This document shows, in pieces, positions 52,541 through 62,980 of a stretch of 64,000 nt of DNA (its first letter is position 1; each line of letters begins with the position of its first letter). The notes under the pieces are model-generated. The model was given only the letters and a program-made list of their open reading frames with translations, was not told the DNA's origin and did not search any database. This stretch comes from Ceratodon purpureus (Eukaryota; Streptophyta; Bryopsida; Pseudoditrichales; Ditrichaceae). Made by a program: the position numbers and the translations under genes. The DNA lies in NCBI GenBank assembly GCA_014871385.1, contig CM026426.1, positions 15,038,517 through 15,102,516 of the forward strand. Direction: 5' to 3'.

Positions 52541-53239
52541 ATAAGGCAATTATTGCTTCTCCCTCGTGGTCCTTTCTAGTAGTGATCTTCTGGTCTGCAT
52601 GCTTCTTTAGTAAGCCAAGTCTGCTCTTCCAGGTGATCTTTTGGGTAGGTATTGTGGATCTCTGTCCCTGCCCTCCTCTGGTCCCTGCGTGCTAGTCCTT
52701 CATACTCTTGGTCCCTGTCAGTATATTCTTCTGCCACCGAGTCTGGTCTTTTGGGATTTGTCAGTAGCTACTGCTCCTACTTAGATTGGTCATGACTACC
52801 TTTAGGTTGTCAAGTTTTTCTATAGTCTAAAATTCTATCAGATTTCAAAGCAATACAGTCTTATAGTCTGTTCCTATAGGTCTGTCTTGGTCCTTCCATT
52901 CCTGCCCCTCTAGTTTTTGTAAATCTGGTCCAGTTTTACTCTTTCCTGGTTGAGTTTTCACTGTTTTACCTAGCTCTCATGATTTACTGGTCTAGTTCCC
53001 TTTCTAGACTCATATGACTCGTCTTTAGGTTCCTTTCCTCGATTTACTCCTGGTGTTCATTTTTACTACCTCATGTTTACCTTAATTTTTACTGCTTCGT
53101 TATTTTACTGTCCATACATTTGCCTAGCCAGTAAATCTACGAATTTTTTACTCACTCTTCCTTTTTCTACAGCCGGTCATTCATTTTGCCTATTGATCCT
53201 TGCAATGCATCATCAAATCAGTGGTAAACAGTAACTTAC
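52541..53239. other. No gene recognised
   Basis: CTGGTC-rich plus strand, with no convincing frame on either strand. Confidence 0.4.
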
Positions 53240-53243
53240 TTAG

Positions 53244-53530
53244 ATCTGGCCGGCTAACCTCCTTTTGTTGTAGAGCTGCTCTGAGCTCCCGAGATGCGCC
53301 TCTTTTCCAGCTGATTGTTGTATGCTTGTCTTGATTGCACTTGTTTTTGCCTCCACAACTGAGTCGCTCCTCAACACTGCCTTGAAATTATCACTATCGC
53401 ACATCTTGGTCATTGCTAGTGTCAGTACTGGCAGATTTGCTTCAGACCCACTCTGGATCGCTACTGTACGTGTCACGCCTAGAGCAGTACAGAGCTGGTA
53501 TTGTCCTAATGTATGCAGCAAGAGCCACAT
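53244..53530 (-). CDS. Hypothetical ORF after LTR-like repeat
   Basis: A 96-codon minus-strand frame (MWLLLHTLGQYQLCTALGVT onward, with KTSIQQSAGKEAHLGS) begins 27 bases after the end of the LTR-like repeat. A GTAAGT donor-like site follows at about 53,241. Unrecognised; it could be the leader or gag start of the minus-strand element. Confidence 0.25.
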
Positions 53531-53556
53531 GGTTTGAACTTAACAATGGTTGCCAA

Positions 53557-54160
53557 TGTGAAAGAGGTTATTTCCTTACTCTTTCAGGAATACTCCTTTC
53601 CTAAATTCCTCTGAAATCGTGCAAAAACTACTGTACTACCACTGAAACTGCACTAAATTCTGGATCTAGATCTGAAATTGCCAACTTAGATCTACTCAAA
53701 AACTAGGGGTATTTTCTTAGACCTGATCATATTTTTAATCCCGTTGGTCTGATCTACAATACCCACTCATTTATACACCAAATCTACAAGATCCACCAGG
53801 CAAATTGACTTTCCAGCCCCCTCTAACCCTAAAATTTGCATCTCCATATATTTATACACAAATCTCTTCAATTTCTTTCCATAAATCAGTACAAATCCGT
53901 ACAACATCCTCCTCCCTCCTACTAGTATTGCCTGAACCCTCTTGGTACACTGAAACTGTCCTAACAGTAGCTCCTCTACAGTCCAGCAACCAATCCTAAA
54001 CACTAACTCTCCACACACACTACAATTTGAGAGCTTTGAGCTGAGTGAGAGAGAGAGAGAGGGCTGCCAGAGCCCCCTCCTCACAACCCCATTTAAAACC
54101 CTAGCTACTGCCCCCTAAACCCTAGCCGCCACCAGTTTTCATTTATCCATCATATTTCGT
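53557..54160 (-). mobile_element. Putative 5' LTR of a minus-strand retrotransposon
   Basis: Related to 44,455-44,845 over about 400 bases. On the minus strand it contains TATAAATATATGG (about 53,858-53,846), a TATA box, and ends CACA followed by TTGGCAACCATTG, which could be a primer-binding site. A (GA)n run lies near 54,043-54,061. The outer end is not resolved. Confidence 0.35.
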
Positions 54161-54689
54161 CCAATTGATAGATTTCATGCATCTGACAGTTTCCATCCAA
54201 AGTGGTAGTTCATCCAAAACAGAGTTACTGCAGGCGAAGACAATAACTTAACAATTTATTGTCCCCCTTAGTAACAACAGTTTTACTGCTCTCCATATAG
54301 TTTTAGTGCCCCTCTATTCTATTGCCTTAAATCCCCGATTAACAGGGGGCCAATATTTGAATATGAATTATCGAGTGTCAGTGAGGCTGCGTAATGTTGG
54401 GCTTCTTCCAGTACTTCTTCCCGCGTGGAATTAACAGAAAACGTATAAGATGATATAAGCGCATCTTCATGCGCTACATTGGATTGAAGGGCTCCCTTTT
54501 GCGATCCAACACGTGCAGAGGTATGAAATTGGGATGTGTCCTCACGATCTTCTAAATGCAAATTAGTGGAGTTGGGTTTCTCTTATATCCATAAGTGCAC
54601 CTCCTCTTCAGCCAATTTGTCATTTTTACTCTTACATGCGCCTGCCAACAAAGTACTCTTCTTCTTGGCAGGACCTTTAAGATCTCCCG
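54161..54689. other. No gene recognised
   Basis: Short frames only; mixed composition. Confidence 0.4.
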
Positions 54690-55330
54690 CGGATTTAACC
54701 CTTAAAGCATTTGGCCTGTAAACATGAAATTTTGCCTGAAAACAGCCCTGTTTTGGTTCGAAGTAAAATTTACCAAATTCGCACCTAATTCGAGGAATCT
54801 GATCGTAGGATCTAGTAACTAACTTGTTTATGTATGTGTAAAAAAATTTCAGGTTGTAAGTCTTCACCATTTGCAAGATCATAAAGTCTGAAGTTGACAC
54901 AAAAGTTTTTTTTCGATACTGCTCGGCAAGGACAGCCAGCATTCAGACACTGAATCAGCCCATTTTTCGACCCCCTTTCGGGTGGAGACAAATCACATTT
55001 CATTTCAAAGTCAGTTACGAATATGCTCCTCAATTTTCACGAGCATACAACACTTGGAACTATACAAAAATCACATTTGAAGTGATTGGGGTCCCAAAAA
55101 ACACACATACACTACCCCTTCTGTGAGAGTAGAAATGCCCTACCCCAAAATTTTATTTGCAAAATCCAAACGGTGAAAACATCCCTTCCTACTAAAAAAA
55201 AAAATTTTAAAAAAGAATTTCAAAAATATCAAATCCATAAAAGATATGAATTTTCAAGCATATAATGTGATTTATTAGAGTAAAGTGGTGTGGGGCAGTG
55301 AATGAAAAATGGGAAGACAAGGTGACCCGA
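54690..55330. repeat. Foldback element, copy 2 (partial)
   Basis: Related to 505-1,145: AACCCTTAAAGCATTTGGCC, CGTAGGATCTAGTAACTAAC, ACTGCTCGGCAAGGACAGCC and AGATATGAATTTTCAAGCAT occur in the same order. The right inverted arm of copy 1 is not found here, so this copy is truncated. Confidence 0.6.
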
Positions 55331-55859
55331 GATTATGGGTGGAAATACTAACTGCCAACTAATGAAAGAAAACTAGATAGATGAATGCAAAGGCATTATC
55401 ATGATCAATGAACTCTAATTCCAGCTTTTGAAAGATCTTTTATTCATAGACAAAGGGTAGAGCCGTTGGTTATATGCATGGCCATCAAGCATGACAGCCA
55501 TAAAGTTAGCAGTGCCACCTAATACATCCCCCAATCCCCCCGGCCCACCCTCATGCGAACCAACCCCTTCCTTATTCCCGCTGGTGGATGTCGTGACTCT
55601 TTAGTGCATCAGTGCAGTCTCCCTCCCCGGTCCCCTCCCACTGCCCGGCATCCCCGCTCCATCTTCTGCCCCCACCCTCGACCCGTTTCCAACTTCCCGT
55701 ACGTCCATTCCCCTCCTCCCCGCTGACCGCAAGGGCCCGCTCGCTGCGAGCCTCCTGCCCCGACCCTGCGCGGCTCAAGATCCTCCCCGACCCTTGGACA
55801 GCCCCCGGTCCCTCCCATCCCGTTCCATCAGGCGGGTGTTATCTGGGCTGAACGGATGG
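55331..55859. other. No gene recognised, C-rich
   Basis: CCCCTCCC-rich from about 55,535 to 55,830. Frames there are compositional. Outside the LTR of the neighbouring Ty3 element. Confidence 0.4.
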
Positions 55860-56493
55860 AGTTGCTAGAGGTGCAGTTAGAACCAAGCAGACCGTGAACT
55901 CCTATAACCAGGGTACACAGTCACAGGGTCTTAGGAGGAACCGTACGGTCATGGGAACAAAGGGGGGTCCCGGAGCCAGGACTAGAACCGTTGGAGGTTC
56001 GTCAAGGCAGACCTGGGATCCAAGGCGAATGAGATCCAGCGAAGGTTGCCAGGTACCCGAGTGATGAAGAACGGAACAGTTTCTAGTCTCAAGAAGGAGA
56101 ACCGACTGGGTGGTAGGACGGGGCAAAAGGTAGAGAGAGATAACATGCCCAAACAAGGTCAGACTAGGGTTAAGCAAGCAGCACAGAGAGCAAGAGACAG
56201 AGCAGAGCAAGTGCAAGCAAAGCGAGAGAGGGTCTATTATCCGAGACACCCATGGGCATCGTGGAGCAACGGAGCCCCAGCTTACAAGGAAAAACAAGCG
56301 TACTAAGAGTCCTGACTCAACATCGTCACAAAACTGAAGAGTGTAAGCTTTCCACTAGCTACTCTGTTTATACTAAGTTCTGTCCTATCTTTCTGCTACA
56401 ACTACGACTTCTCTGCTTCGCCTGCTCCTTCCTTTAACTGCTAGTCTTCACCGCCCCTGGTTACCTTGATTGCCGTGGCTGTTGTAGGTAACA
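55860..56493 (-). mobile_element. Putative 3' LTR of the minus-strand Ty3 element
   Basis: On the minus strand it begins TGTTACCTACAACAG at 56,493, directly after the polypurine tract. It has a TATA-like AGTATAAACAGAG near 56,380-56,368. The end is set only approximately; the 5' LTR is outside the window, so the terminal CA and duplication cannot be checked. Confidence 0.5.
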
Positions 56494-56497
56494 TTTA

Positions 56498-56515
56498 GCC
56501 CTCCCTCCGAGAACA
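56498..56515 (-). other. Polypurine tract of the minus-strand Ty3 element
   Basis: Minus strand CTCGGAGGGAGGG, five bases before the LTR start TGTTACC. It follows the extra ORF, so that ORF lies within the element. Confidence 0.65.
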
Positions 56516-56537
56516 CAATCCGTCCTGGATTGGAGGT

Positions 56538-58710
56538 TCAGCCACGCGTGCGTCGGTGGGCGGGTCGTCGATCGGGCCGAGTTTCTTCTCTGGGCAGCTG
56601 TGCGAGACGGCGGGGTGGAGCTTGATCGCCATGTATTGCGGCTATGGCTGCACCAACACCCCGATGGATTAGGTTGTGTCTGGTCCTAGAAGTCATGGCA
56701 TGCTGATAAATGTCGTACTCTGTTTTTCCTAGTATTTTATTGCAGGCGGGGCATTGCACATGATTAGCCTCGGTGTCGCTGTAGAAAGCAACGAGGTCAG
56801 GATTAGCTTCAAAATAACGCCTGACCTCTGTAATTGCAGTCGCTAACTCTTCCTTGGCTTCTTCTTCATCGCTGTTCTCTTCCTCGAGATCATACTCTTC
56901 CTCTATTTTTCTCAAGGCATCCTTATGATGTTTAATAGACTTGGAACGCATGGGTACCGTGGGATTCACCTGTGGTTGTGGAGGTTGCAGCTGTGGTTGC
57001 AAGTTTGGTGACGGCTGGAGGGTGTCCTTGGGGTCGGTGAATTGGTCGGGGATGTCTACACGTTCTGCTCGGTCATGGACATCAGGGATGATGAGGTTTG
57101 AAGGCCGCGCTTCCTCCTGTGGTGTTTGTAGGGGGCTAGTTGGTACTGTCCCCATGGCCGCCGAGGAAGGTAATGACAAGGCTTCCATGTCCAAAGACTC
57201 GAGATCCATGGGATCCAGCTCCATGTTCTCCCAGTCATTTTCTGACTGTTCCATCTCTAAAGTAGCCAGTGTAGTGTCAATGCAATGGTCGAGGAGTTCT
57301 TGGAGAGGTTCAGCTGTCGTAGCAGGGTGTTCGCGAAGCCATGTGTAGGCGTTGTTGGCGATCAACTTGGCAGCCGTGTGGATCCATCCCAGCTTGTTAG
57401 CCTCGAACTCCTGGAGAGCTTGTTCGGCCGTGGTCCTCTGGTCTTGAAGGTCTGTGGTCTCCTCTGGTTTCTGCCCCAGCCTCAAGGTCTCGTTATGCGC
57501 TGTGAGGGTCTTGCATCGTGCTAAATACTCCTGCCCTTGCTGCTCCAGGTGTTGGATGCGTTCCCCTGCACTAGCTTTTTCCTTGGAGAGTGCGTCTACA
57601 TGGTCTTGTGTGGCACAGAGCTCCAGTTCCAAATTAGCAACTTGGTGGCGCAAATTGGACAGGGTCTGGTCCTTCTCTTCTATCTGTTGGCGGTACTCGG
57701 TATGAGTGTTGTCGAGGACTCGTTGGGCCTGGTCTCGAGCTCCCTGGACAGCCGTGGTCACCTTGCGTTTGTAACGCTCCTCCATATTGCTCTGCTCCTG
57801 CTTCTCCAGCTCGGCCTTGCGGATCCATTCCAACATCTCCCCCACGCATTCGGAAATGGCGGTACTCTTGGTGTGAAATCGTGTTGCCCATGGTCCCCAT
57901 GCTGTTGCTGTTGTTGGTGCTGATGTTGCCCCTGGTGTCTTGGCAGGCTCCTCGCTTCGTGGGCGTTTGCTCGGACCTGGGAGACTGGGTCTCGTGCTGC
58001 AACTATAGCGAGCTCCCGCTGGATGTCGAAAAAGGTCCCCATGAGCGGCCCCTTACCATGTCGTCTATGAAACGCCAAGTAATTCTGGATATACGCTGTG
58101 AGAAACGGCCCGATGGGGCTGTGGTAGTCGAGATCCTTCCGATGTCCCAACAGCTGGATGCGGAAGTTCTCCTCTACCAGCATGCCCCAATTGATCTTCT
58201 CGCCTTGGTCGGCCATGAGAAGCAGAGACAACTGTTCTGGCTTAATGCCATTACAGTTGTTCTGAAAATAAACCTGGCTAAGCACTCCACGCATCCGCGA
58301 AATCAAGGATCTTGCATATGGTCACCCAAGGCGAAAACATCGTACCTTTTGTCATCTTTGAGTTGCAGGTTGCCGACGCGGGCTGCAACGTCGGGCTGAG
58401 GATATCGGCAGTCGCTGCTCTAGGTGGTGGCGCCCAATCCGTCCCATCCGAAGAACTTATGTAGATAGCGCGCGGAAAACTGCACCAGCACGCCCTCCAC
58501 CATCCCGGACGGGTAAAGCTCTGTTTCGTCCCTGGTCCGCATGGATGTCACGAAGTCATTACAATGTTTGATGTTCACCTTTCCCTCAAGCAATGTCAAA
58601 TACTTGCCTAACCCGACCTCAGTATGCCAAATGAGGTCCGGTTTGCGTTTCCACTCTAGAATCATCCTTGGGACATAGAACGGAGGGTATAGTTTCTTGT
58701 TTTTCGCCAT
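56538..58710 (-). pseudogene. Extra ORF of the Ty3 element downstream of pol
   Basis: ATG 58,710 (MAKNKKLYPPFYVPRM) opens a protein of roughly 720 residues in the env position, sense to pol. N-terminal part: RMILEWKRKPDLIWHTEVGL, EGVLVQFSARYLHKFFGWDG, then an in-frame TAG at 58,418-58,420, then DDKRYDVFALGDHM; a shift near 58,310; GIKPEQLSLLLMADQGEKIN; a Gln/His-rich stretch; another shift near 57,845. Then a long coiled coil (57,800-57,470), an acidic middle (SENDWENMELDPMDLESLD), a Pro/Gln linker and CPACNKILGKTEYDIYQHAM near 56,760-56,700, a C2H2-type finger. It ends in a basic Arg-rich tail at 56,538. No signal or membrane segment, so not an envelope protein. Family not recognised. Confidence 0.6.
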
Positions 58711-59249
58711 GACTAACACTGGGCGTACTGTGGGGAAGGTCCAGGGAAGAAGGAGAGGATGAGGAAGCTGTGGAGAAACGAAATGCCGAGGGTCGCTATG
58801 GAGAGTGACCACAAAGGAGCCAGTGGGCATGGAAACCCAGGGAGGAAGAAGACAAGGGCATGGTGAGAGAGGAACAGAGAATTGAAGCGACCCTTGGTGA
58901 GCTGATGATAGTCCCTGGATCCCTGGCGGCCTCGACTGGACTGATGGGGAGGGGCAGGGGCTGGCATAGTGTAGGCTGTCTAGTCCACAGGGTGGCGATG
59001 ATAGTGGCGGCGGGGGCCTAATGATGCGGGGACTAGGGGAACTTGATTGTGTCCCATTGTCATGACATCCAAGGTGTCCCTGGCCAACTCGGAGGCAGAC
59101 CCGGATGTGACTAACATGAATTTCCACGTTGGCAGTGGATTCCTTGGGTTCAAGATCTAAATTATCCGCGTCCTCCAAATTAGCGTGGGCTTCAATGGCT
59201 AATTTTTTGTAAATGTCTCCAAGGCTAAGCGTGGGCGTTGTGGTTGGTT
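58711..59249 (-). other. Proline-rich spacer between pol and the extra ORF
   Basis: The frame stays open from the end of pol into the extra ORF (59,331 to 58,420), but 59,100-58,720 is low-complexity Pro/Ser sequence with no domain. It may be an untranslated spacer or an intron of a subgenomic message for the extra ORF. Confidence 0.35.
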
Positions 59250-62200
59250 GTGCCGTATGGTAGTGTTTTAATTTAGTGGAATTGACGATGGTTGCATGGT
59301 GATCAAAATTCTCACAATTAACGAGCAACACGGTGTTATTAGGGAGTGCTAACTGTACCCTCTACGGCCCATGCCAAATGGATTCGAATTTTGTTTTTCG
59401 TAACTTGGGGTCCCTGGGGCACCATAACACTTGGTCACCTTTCTGAAAAACCCTGACTGGCTTGGTGGACTGGAAGTGTTTTGCTGTTAGTTCCTGCCTG
59501 TTTTGGATGTTTTTAATTGCTAGAGCCCTGATTTCTTCCAAATGATGGATGTCCTGGAGACGAGCAGCTAAAACTCTATGAGGCGCGAAATCCTTTGTTT
59601 GTAAGGATTGGAAAGTAGGAGCTATGTATTCCGTGGGTAATAAGGGCTGGGTTCCATAGACCATTTCGAACGGGCTAACCTGAGTCGCGGTTTTCGTAGC
59701 TACACGATAAGCCCATAGGGCAGCTGGTAAGCAATCATCCCAATCACTCTGGTTAGCATGGATGAACCTTCTTAGCATGTTGATCAAGGTTTTGTTAGTA
59801 GATTCGGCCTGGCCGTTCCCTTGGGGGTAGTAGAGAGTGCTGGTCCGGTGCTTGATGATGTGGTTATCTAACAAGTCCTCAATAACCGCATTAACAAAGT
59901 GACTACCTTGGTCCGATACAATTTCCAAGGGGCAGCCAAAACGTGTAATAATATTGTCATATATGAAAGATGCGGTAACCACGGCAGTATTGGTTCTCAA
60001 GGGCTTGGCCTCAACCCATTTTGTGGTATAATCCGTGGCTACCAGGATGTATTTATAGCCCTGCTTTGTTGCAGGACGAATGGGACCAACGAAATCCAGC
60101 CCCGAGCGTTGGAATGGTCCTAACGGTGGGATTGATTTTAAGGGAACTCGGCCCTGATGTTGAAAATTTGTTGTAGAAATCTGACATGCATGACAATTTT
60201 TAACATGGGCGTGGACATCCTTGTGCAGTGTTGGCCACCAGTAGCGGGCCCCCAAAATCTTTTTAATCGTGGTTTCTGGGCCTTGATGGCCCCCGGCTGG
60301 GCCGTCATGGAGAATAGCTATAATGTTCTGTTCTTCTCCCGTCGGTACACAGAGTCGTGTTTCATTATCGGGGCCGCGTCTGTAAAGTTGCCCTTGGACG
60401 ACTGTGTATGGCAGGGTTGATCGGACAAAGCTAACCCGTCTAGTACCAGAAAGTCCTCGGGGTGTAGTGCCTTGAGTGAGATATCTCATTATGTCTCCCC
60501 GCCAATCACCAGGGTTATCGACTTCCAAACTCGCAGTCTGAATGTAAGATTCGTTGAACGAACCATCAATTCCCTCCTCGGTAGCCTTGGAGTCTCTGGA
60601 TAGATAGTCAGCTACTATGTGACGTTTACCGGGGACATAAACTACCTCAAAATCATACTCCAGGAGGATCATTATCCAGCGAGCAACGCGGCCTGTCACC
60701 ATAGGCTGATTTACCAAGTAGGACAAGCTGTGATGGTCTACCATGAAGCGGAACTTGTTTCCAAGTAAATAGTGTCGAAATTTTTTAACACCATAAATCA
60801 TGGCCAAGGCTTCTCGTTCAGTTGTAGAATAATTCTTTTCTGCTTGGTTTAATAGGCGATTGGCGTAAGCCACTGGTTGGTCATATTTCCCATTTAAATT
60901 TTGGGCTAGCATGACTCCCACGGCAATATTGGATGCGTCTGTATGAACATGGAATGGTTTGGACCAGTCTGGCGCAATGAGAATGGGAGCACGGGAATAA
61001 GCTAGCTTAATTTTTTCAAGGGCGGCCTGGGCTTCTTGGGTCCAGTCTTGGGGATACTTGTATTTGGCATGATTTAAAGCCGTGATTGGAGCGGTTATAT
61101 GTGCTAACTTTTCTATGTATATTCGATTGAATTGTGAGAGTCCTAACAGGCGTTGAATGCCCTTTTGATCCTTGGGTGGGGTGATTTCCAAGATGTCCTT
61201 GATTTTTTCGGGATGAGGGAGTTTTCCGTACTTACAAACAATGTACTCCAGGATTACTCCAGCAAAGAAAAGGAACATGCATTTCTCTGCATTGAGACTT
61301 ACTCCATTGGCACGGCAAGCTTCAAATATTTGCCGGAGTTGAAAAATGTGATCTTTAATGTGGCCATAAACCGTTCCATTGTCTAAGTAAATCCGAAAAA
61401 ATCTTTTCAAGTATGGCCGGAATATTAATTCCATGACACGTTGGAATGTCATAGGGGCATTTTTGGCTCCAAAAGGCATTCTTTCAAACTGATACGGCCC
61501 CCATTCAGTAGAAAATGTCGTTTTATTTTTATCCTGCTCAGCCATGGCAACTTGGTAATATCCTGAAAAATAGTCTAAAAATGAATACATTTCATGGCCT
61601 GCCACTTCATCTATAATTTCTTCCATGTAAGGCAAGGGGTAATGGTCCTTTTTTGTGGCTGCATTTAATTTGCGAAAATCTACGCAAATTCTTAATGTCC
61701 CATTTTTCTTGGGAATAATAACCATGGGAGACAGCCAGGGAGCGGAGTCCACTGGCGAAATAAACTTGGCCTTCAAGAGTTTGTCTAACTCGGCCTTGAC
61801 TCTTTCCGCATAATTGGGGTTCATTCTGTATCTCCGTTGCTGTACCGGGGTTGCATTTGGTACCAAATCTATGGTATGTTCTGCCAAGGTTGCAGGTATT
61901 CCCTTGAGATCTTCATGGCCCCAAGCGAAAATATCCTGATATTCATGGAACAGGGCAATCGCGGCTTGTTTGATGGATTTGGGAGCGTCAGCGTTGATCT
62001 TGATGTATTTTGGTTTTTCGTCTGTTCCCAGGTTTACTAACTTGACCTTGTCCTTGGCTCCATGGGACCATCCTGTAATTATTTCGTTCTGCAAGGTTTG
62101 GTTGGCAGGGACGGCGTTAACTGTAATGTTTTCTTGAAGTTCCTGGGAAAAATGAGGTGGTATATCCATTTGGTCTTGTTCAGCCACCATGCTGGCCAAA

Positions 62201-62440
62201 TGTATTTCCGCTACTGGGATTAAATCAGGGTTGGCCTGAAACACCATGGCTTCTTGTTTGGGTGATAGTCCACCGGCCCAGTTAGTTCCCACATTGTGTC
62301 GAATCTGGTTGGTTCGAGCCTTGGTGATGCAGCTATCTACGGGAATTACGACTGTTTTCCCCTGGCATTGTATCCGTATCTGATTTCTAGACCAGTCGTG
62401 GATGGCATTCATGTCTCTCAACCAAGGCTGTCTGTTGTAG
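59250..62440 (-). pseudogene. Ty3/gypsy pol (RT, RNase H, integrase), protease lost
   Basis: The 1,019-codon frame (62,421-59,362) opens with [16 protein letters not shown], the C-terminal end of retropepsin; the DTG/DSG-bearing part is absent. [57 protein letters not shown], then [10 protein letters not shown] (about 61,395-61,370), where YxDD is expected, so the second Asp is Asn. RNase [33 protein letters not shown]. Integrase: [12 protein letters not shown]...[22 protein letters not shown] and GNGQAESTN, with Asp, Asp, Glu intact. The C-terminal GPF-like part passes a stop at about 59,360 and ends STKLKHYHT near 59,250. Long and nearly uninterrupted, so relatively young. Confidence 0.9.
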
Positions 62441-62980
62441 GTATTTTTGGAGTTCAGGGCTTAACTTGATCAACTTGGATAATGTGATAGTAACATTGGT
62501 ATCGTCTAAGATCTGCTGCAAAGGTGAAGATGTATGTGAATTTTCTAGTCCTTCTTGTAAGTCCTGTCGTATCCTATGGAGTCTTTCCCAGTGATTTTCT
62601 GAAAAAGGTTTGCGGTGTTCCACTATGTGATTTTCCGTAGGAGCCTTGGATCGGGTCGTTACTACTACAGTACTAATAGTCGACACACTGGTTTCCACTC
62701 CGTGTACTTTAGTTAGTGTGACTCCGCCCCTTCTAGGAGTTCCAGGTCCCTTTGGATTTTCCATGGTTCCTTGCTGGCCTGGGTTGGAACGATACTGAGC
62801 CCATCGCTGGTGTAACTGAGGGCACTCATCTCGTTTATGATTTAACGAACCACATTCCCAGCACGCATCCCCTCGGCTAGGTTGAAATGCATCTACATTT
62901 ATTTCTTCAGGGTATATGGTTGCCGCGGTAGGCCGAGGGCAACTTCCTATTTCTTCAATTGACCACGACTCAAATTAATC
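62387..62980 (-). pseudogene. Ty3 gag C-terminus and gag-protease linker
   Basis: Minus strand: CWECGSLNHKRDECPQL (about 62,880-62,830) is a C-x2-C-x4-H-x4-C zinc knuckle of gag. The frame continues from MENPKGPGTPRRGG (62,764) through VVVTTRSKAPTENH, ENHWERLHRIRQDLQEG and [20 protein letters not shown], the linker that in this plant Ty3 type precedes the protease. It then jumps within about 15 codons to the end of the protease in the next frame, so about 100 codons of protease are deleted. A stop lies upstream at about 62,978 and the gag body is not found. Confidence 0.75.

Noticed and set aside
56941-57923. Plus-strand ORFs over 56.9-57.9 kb
   Set aside because: Antisense of the coiled-coil region of the Ty3 extra ORF; no motif of their own.
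56538-58710. Envelope gene in the Ty3 element
   Set aside because: Position fits, but there is no signal peptide, no membrane-spanning segment and a coiled coil plus zinc finger instead.
58582-58967. Short ORFs in the Ty3 pol to extra-ORF spacer
   Set aside because: Pro/Ser low-complexity, overlapping the longer collinear frame.
60473-60480. TGTAGTGC copy in the Ty3 pol
   Set aside because: A single site in coding sequence; about one is expected by chance in the non-MULE part of the window.
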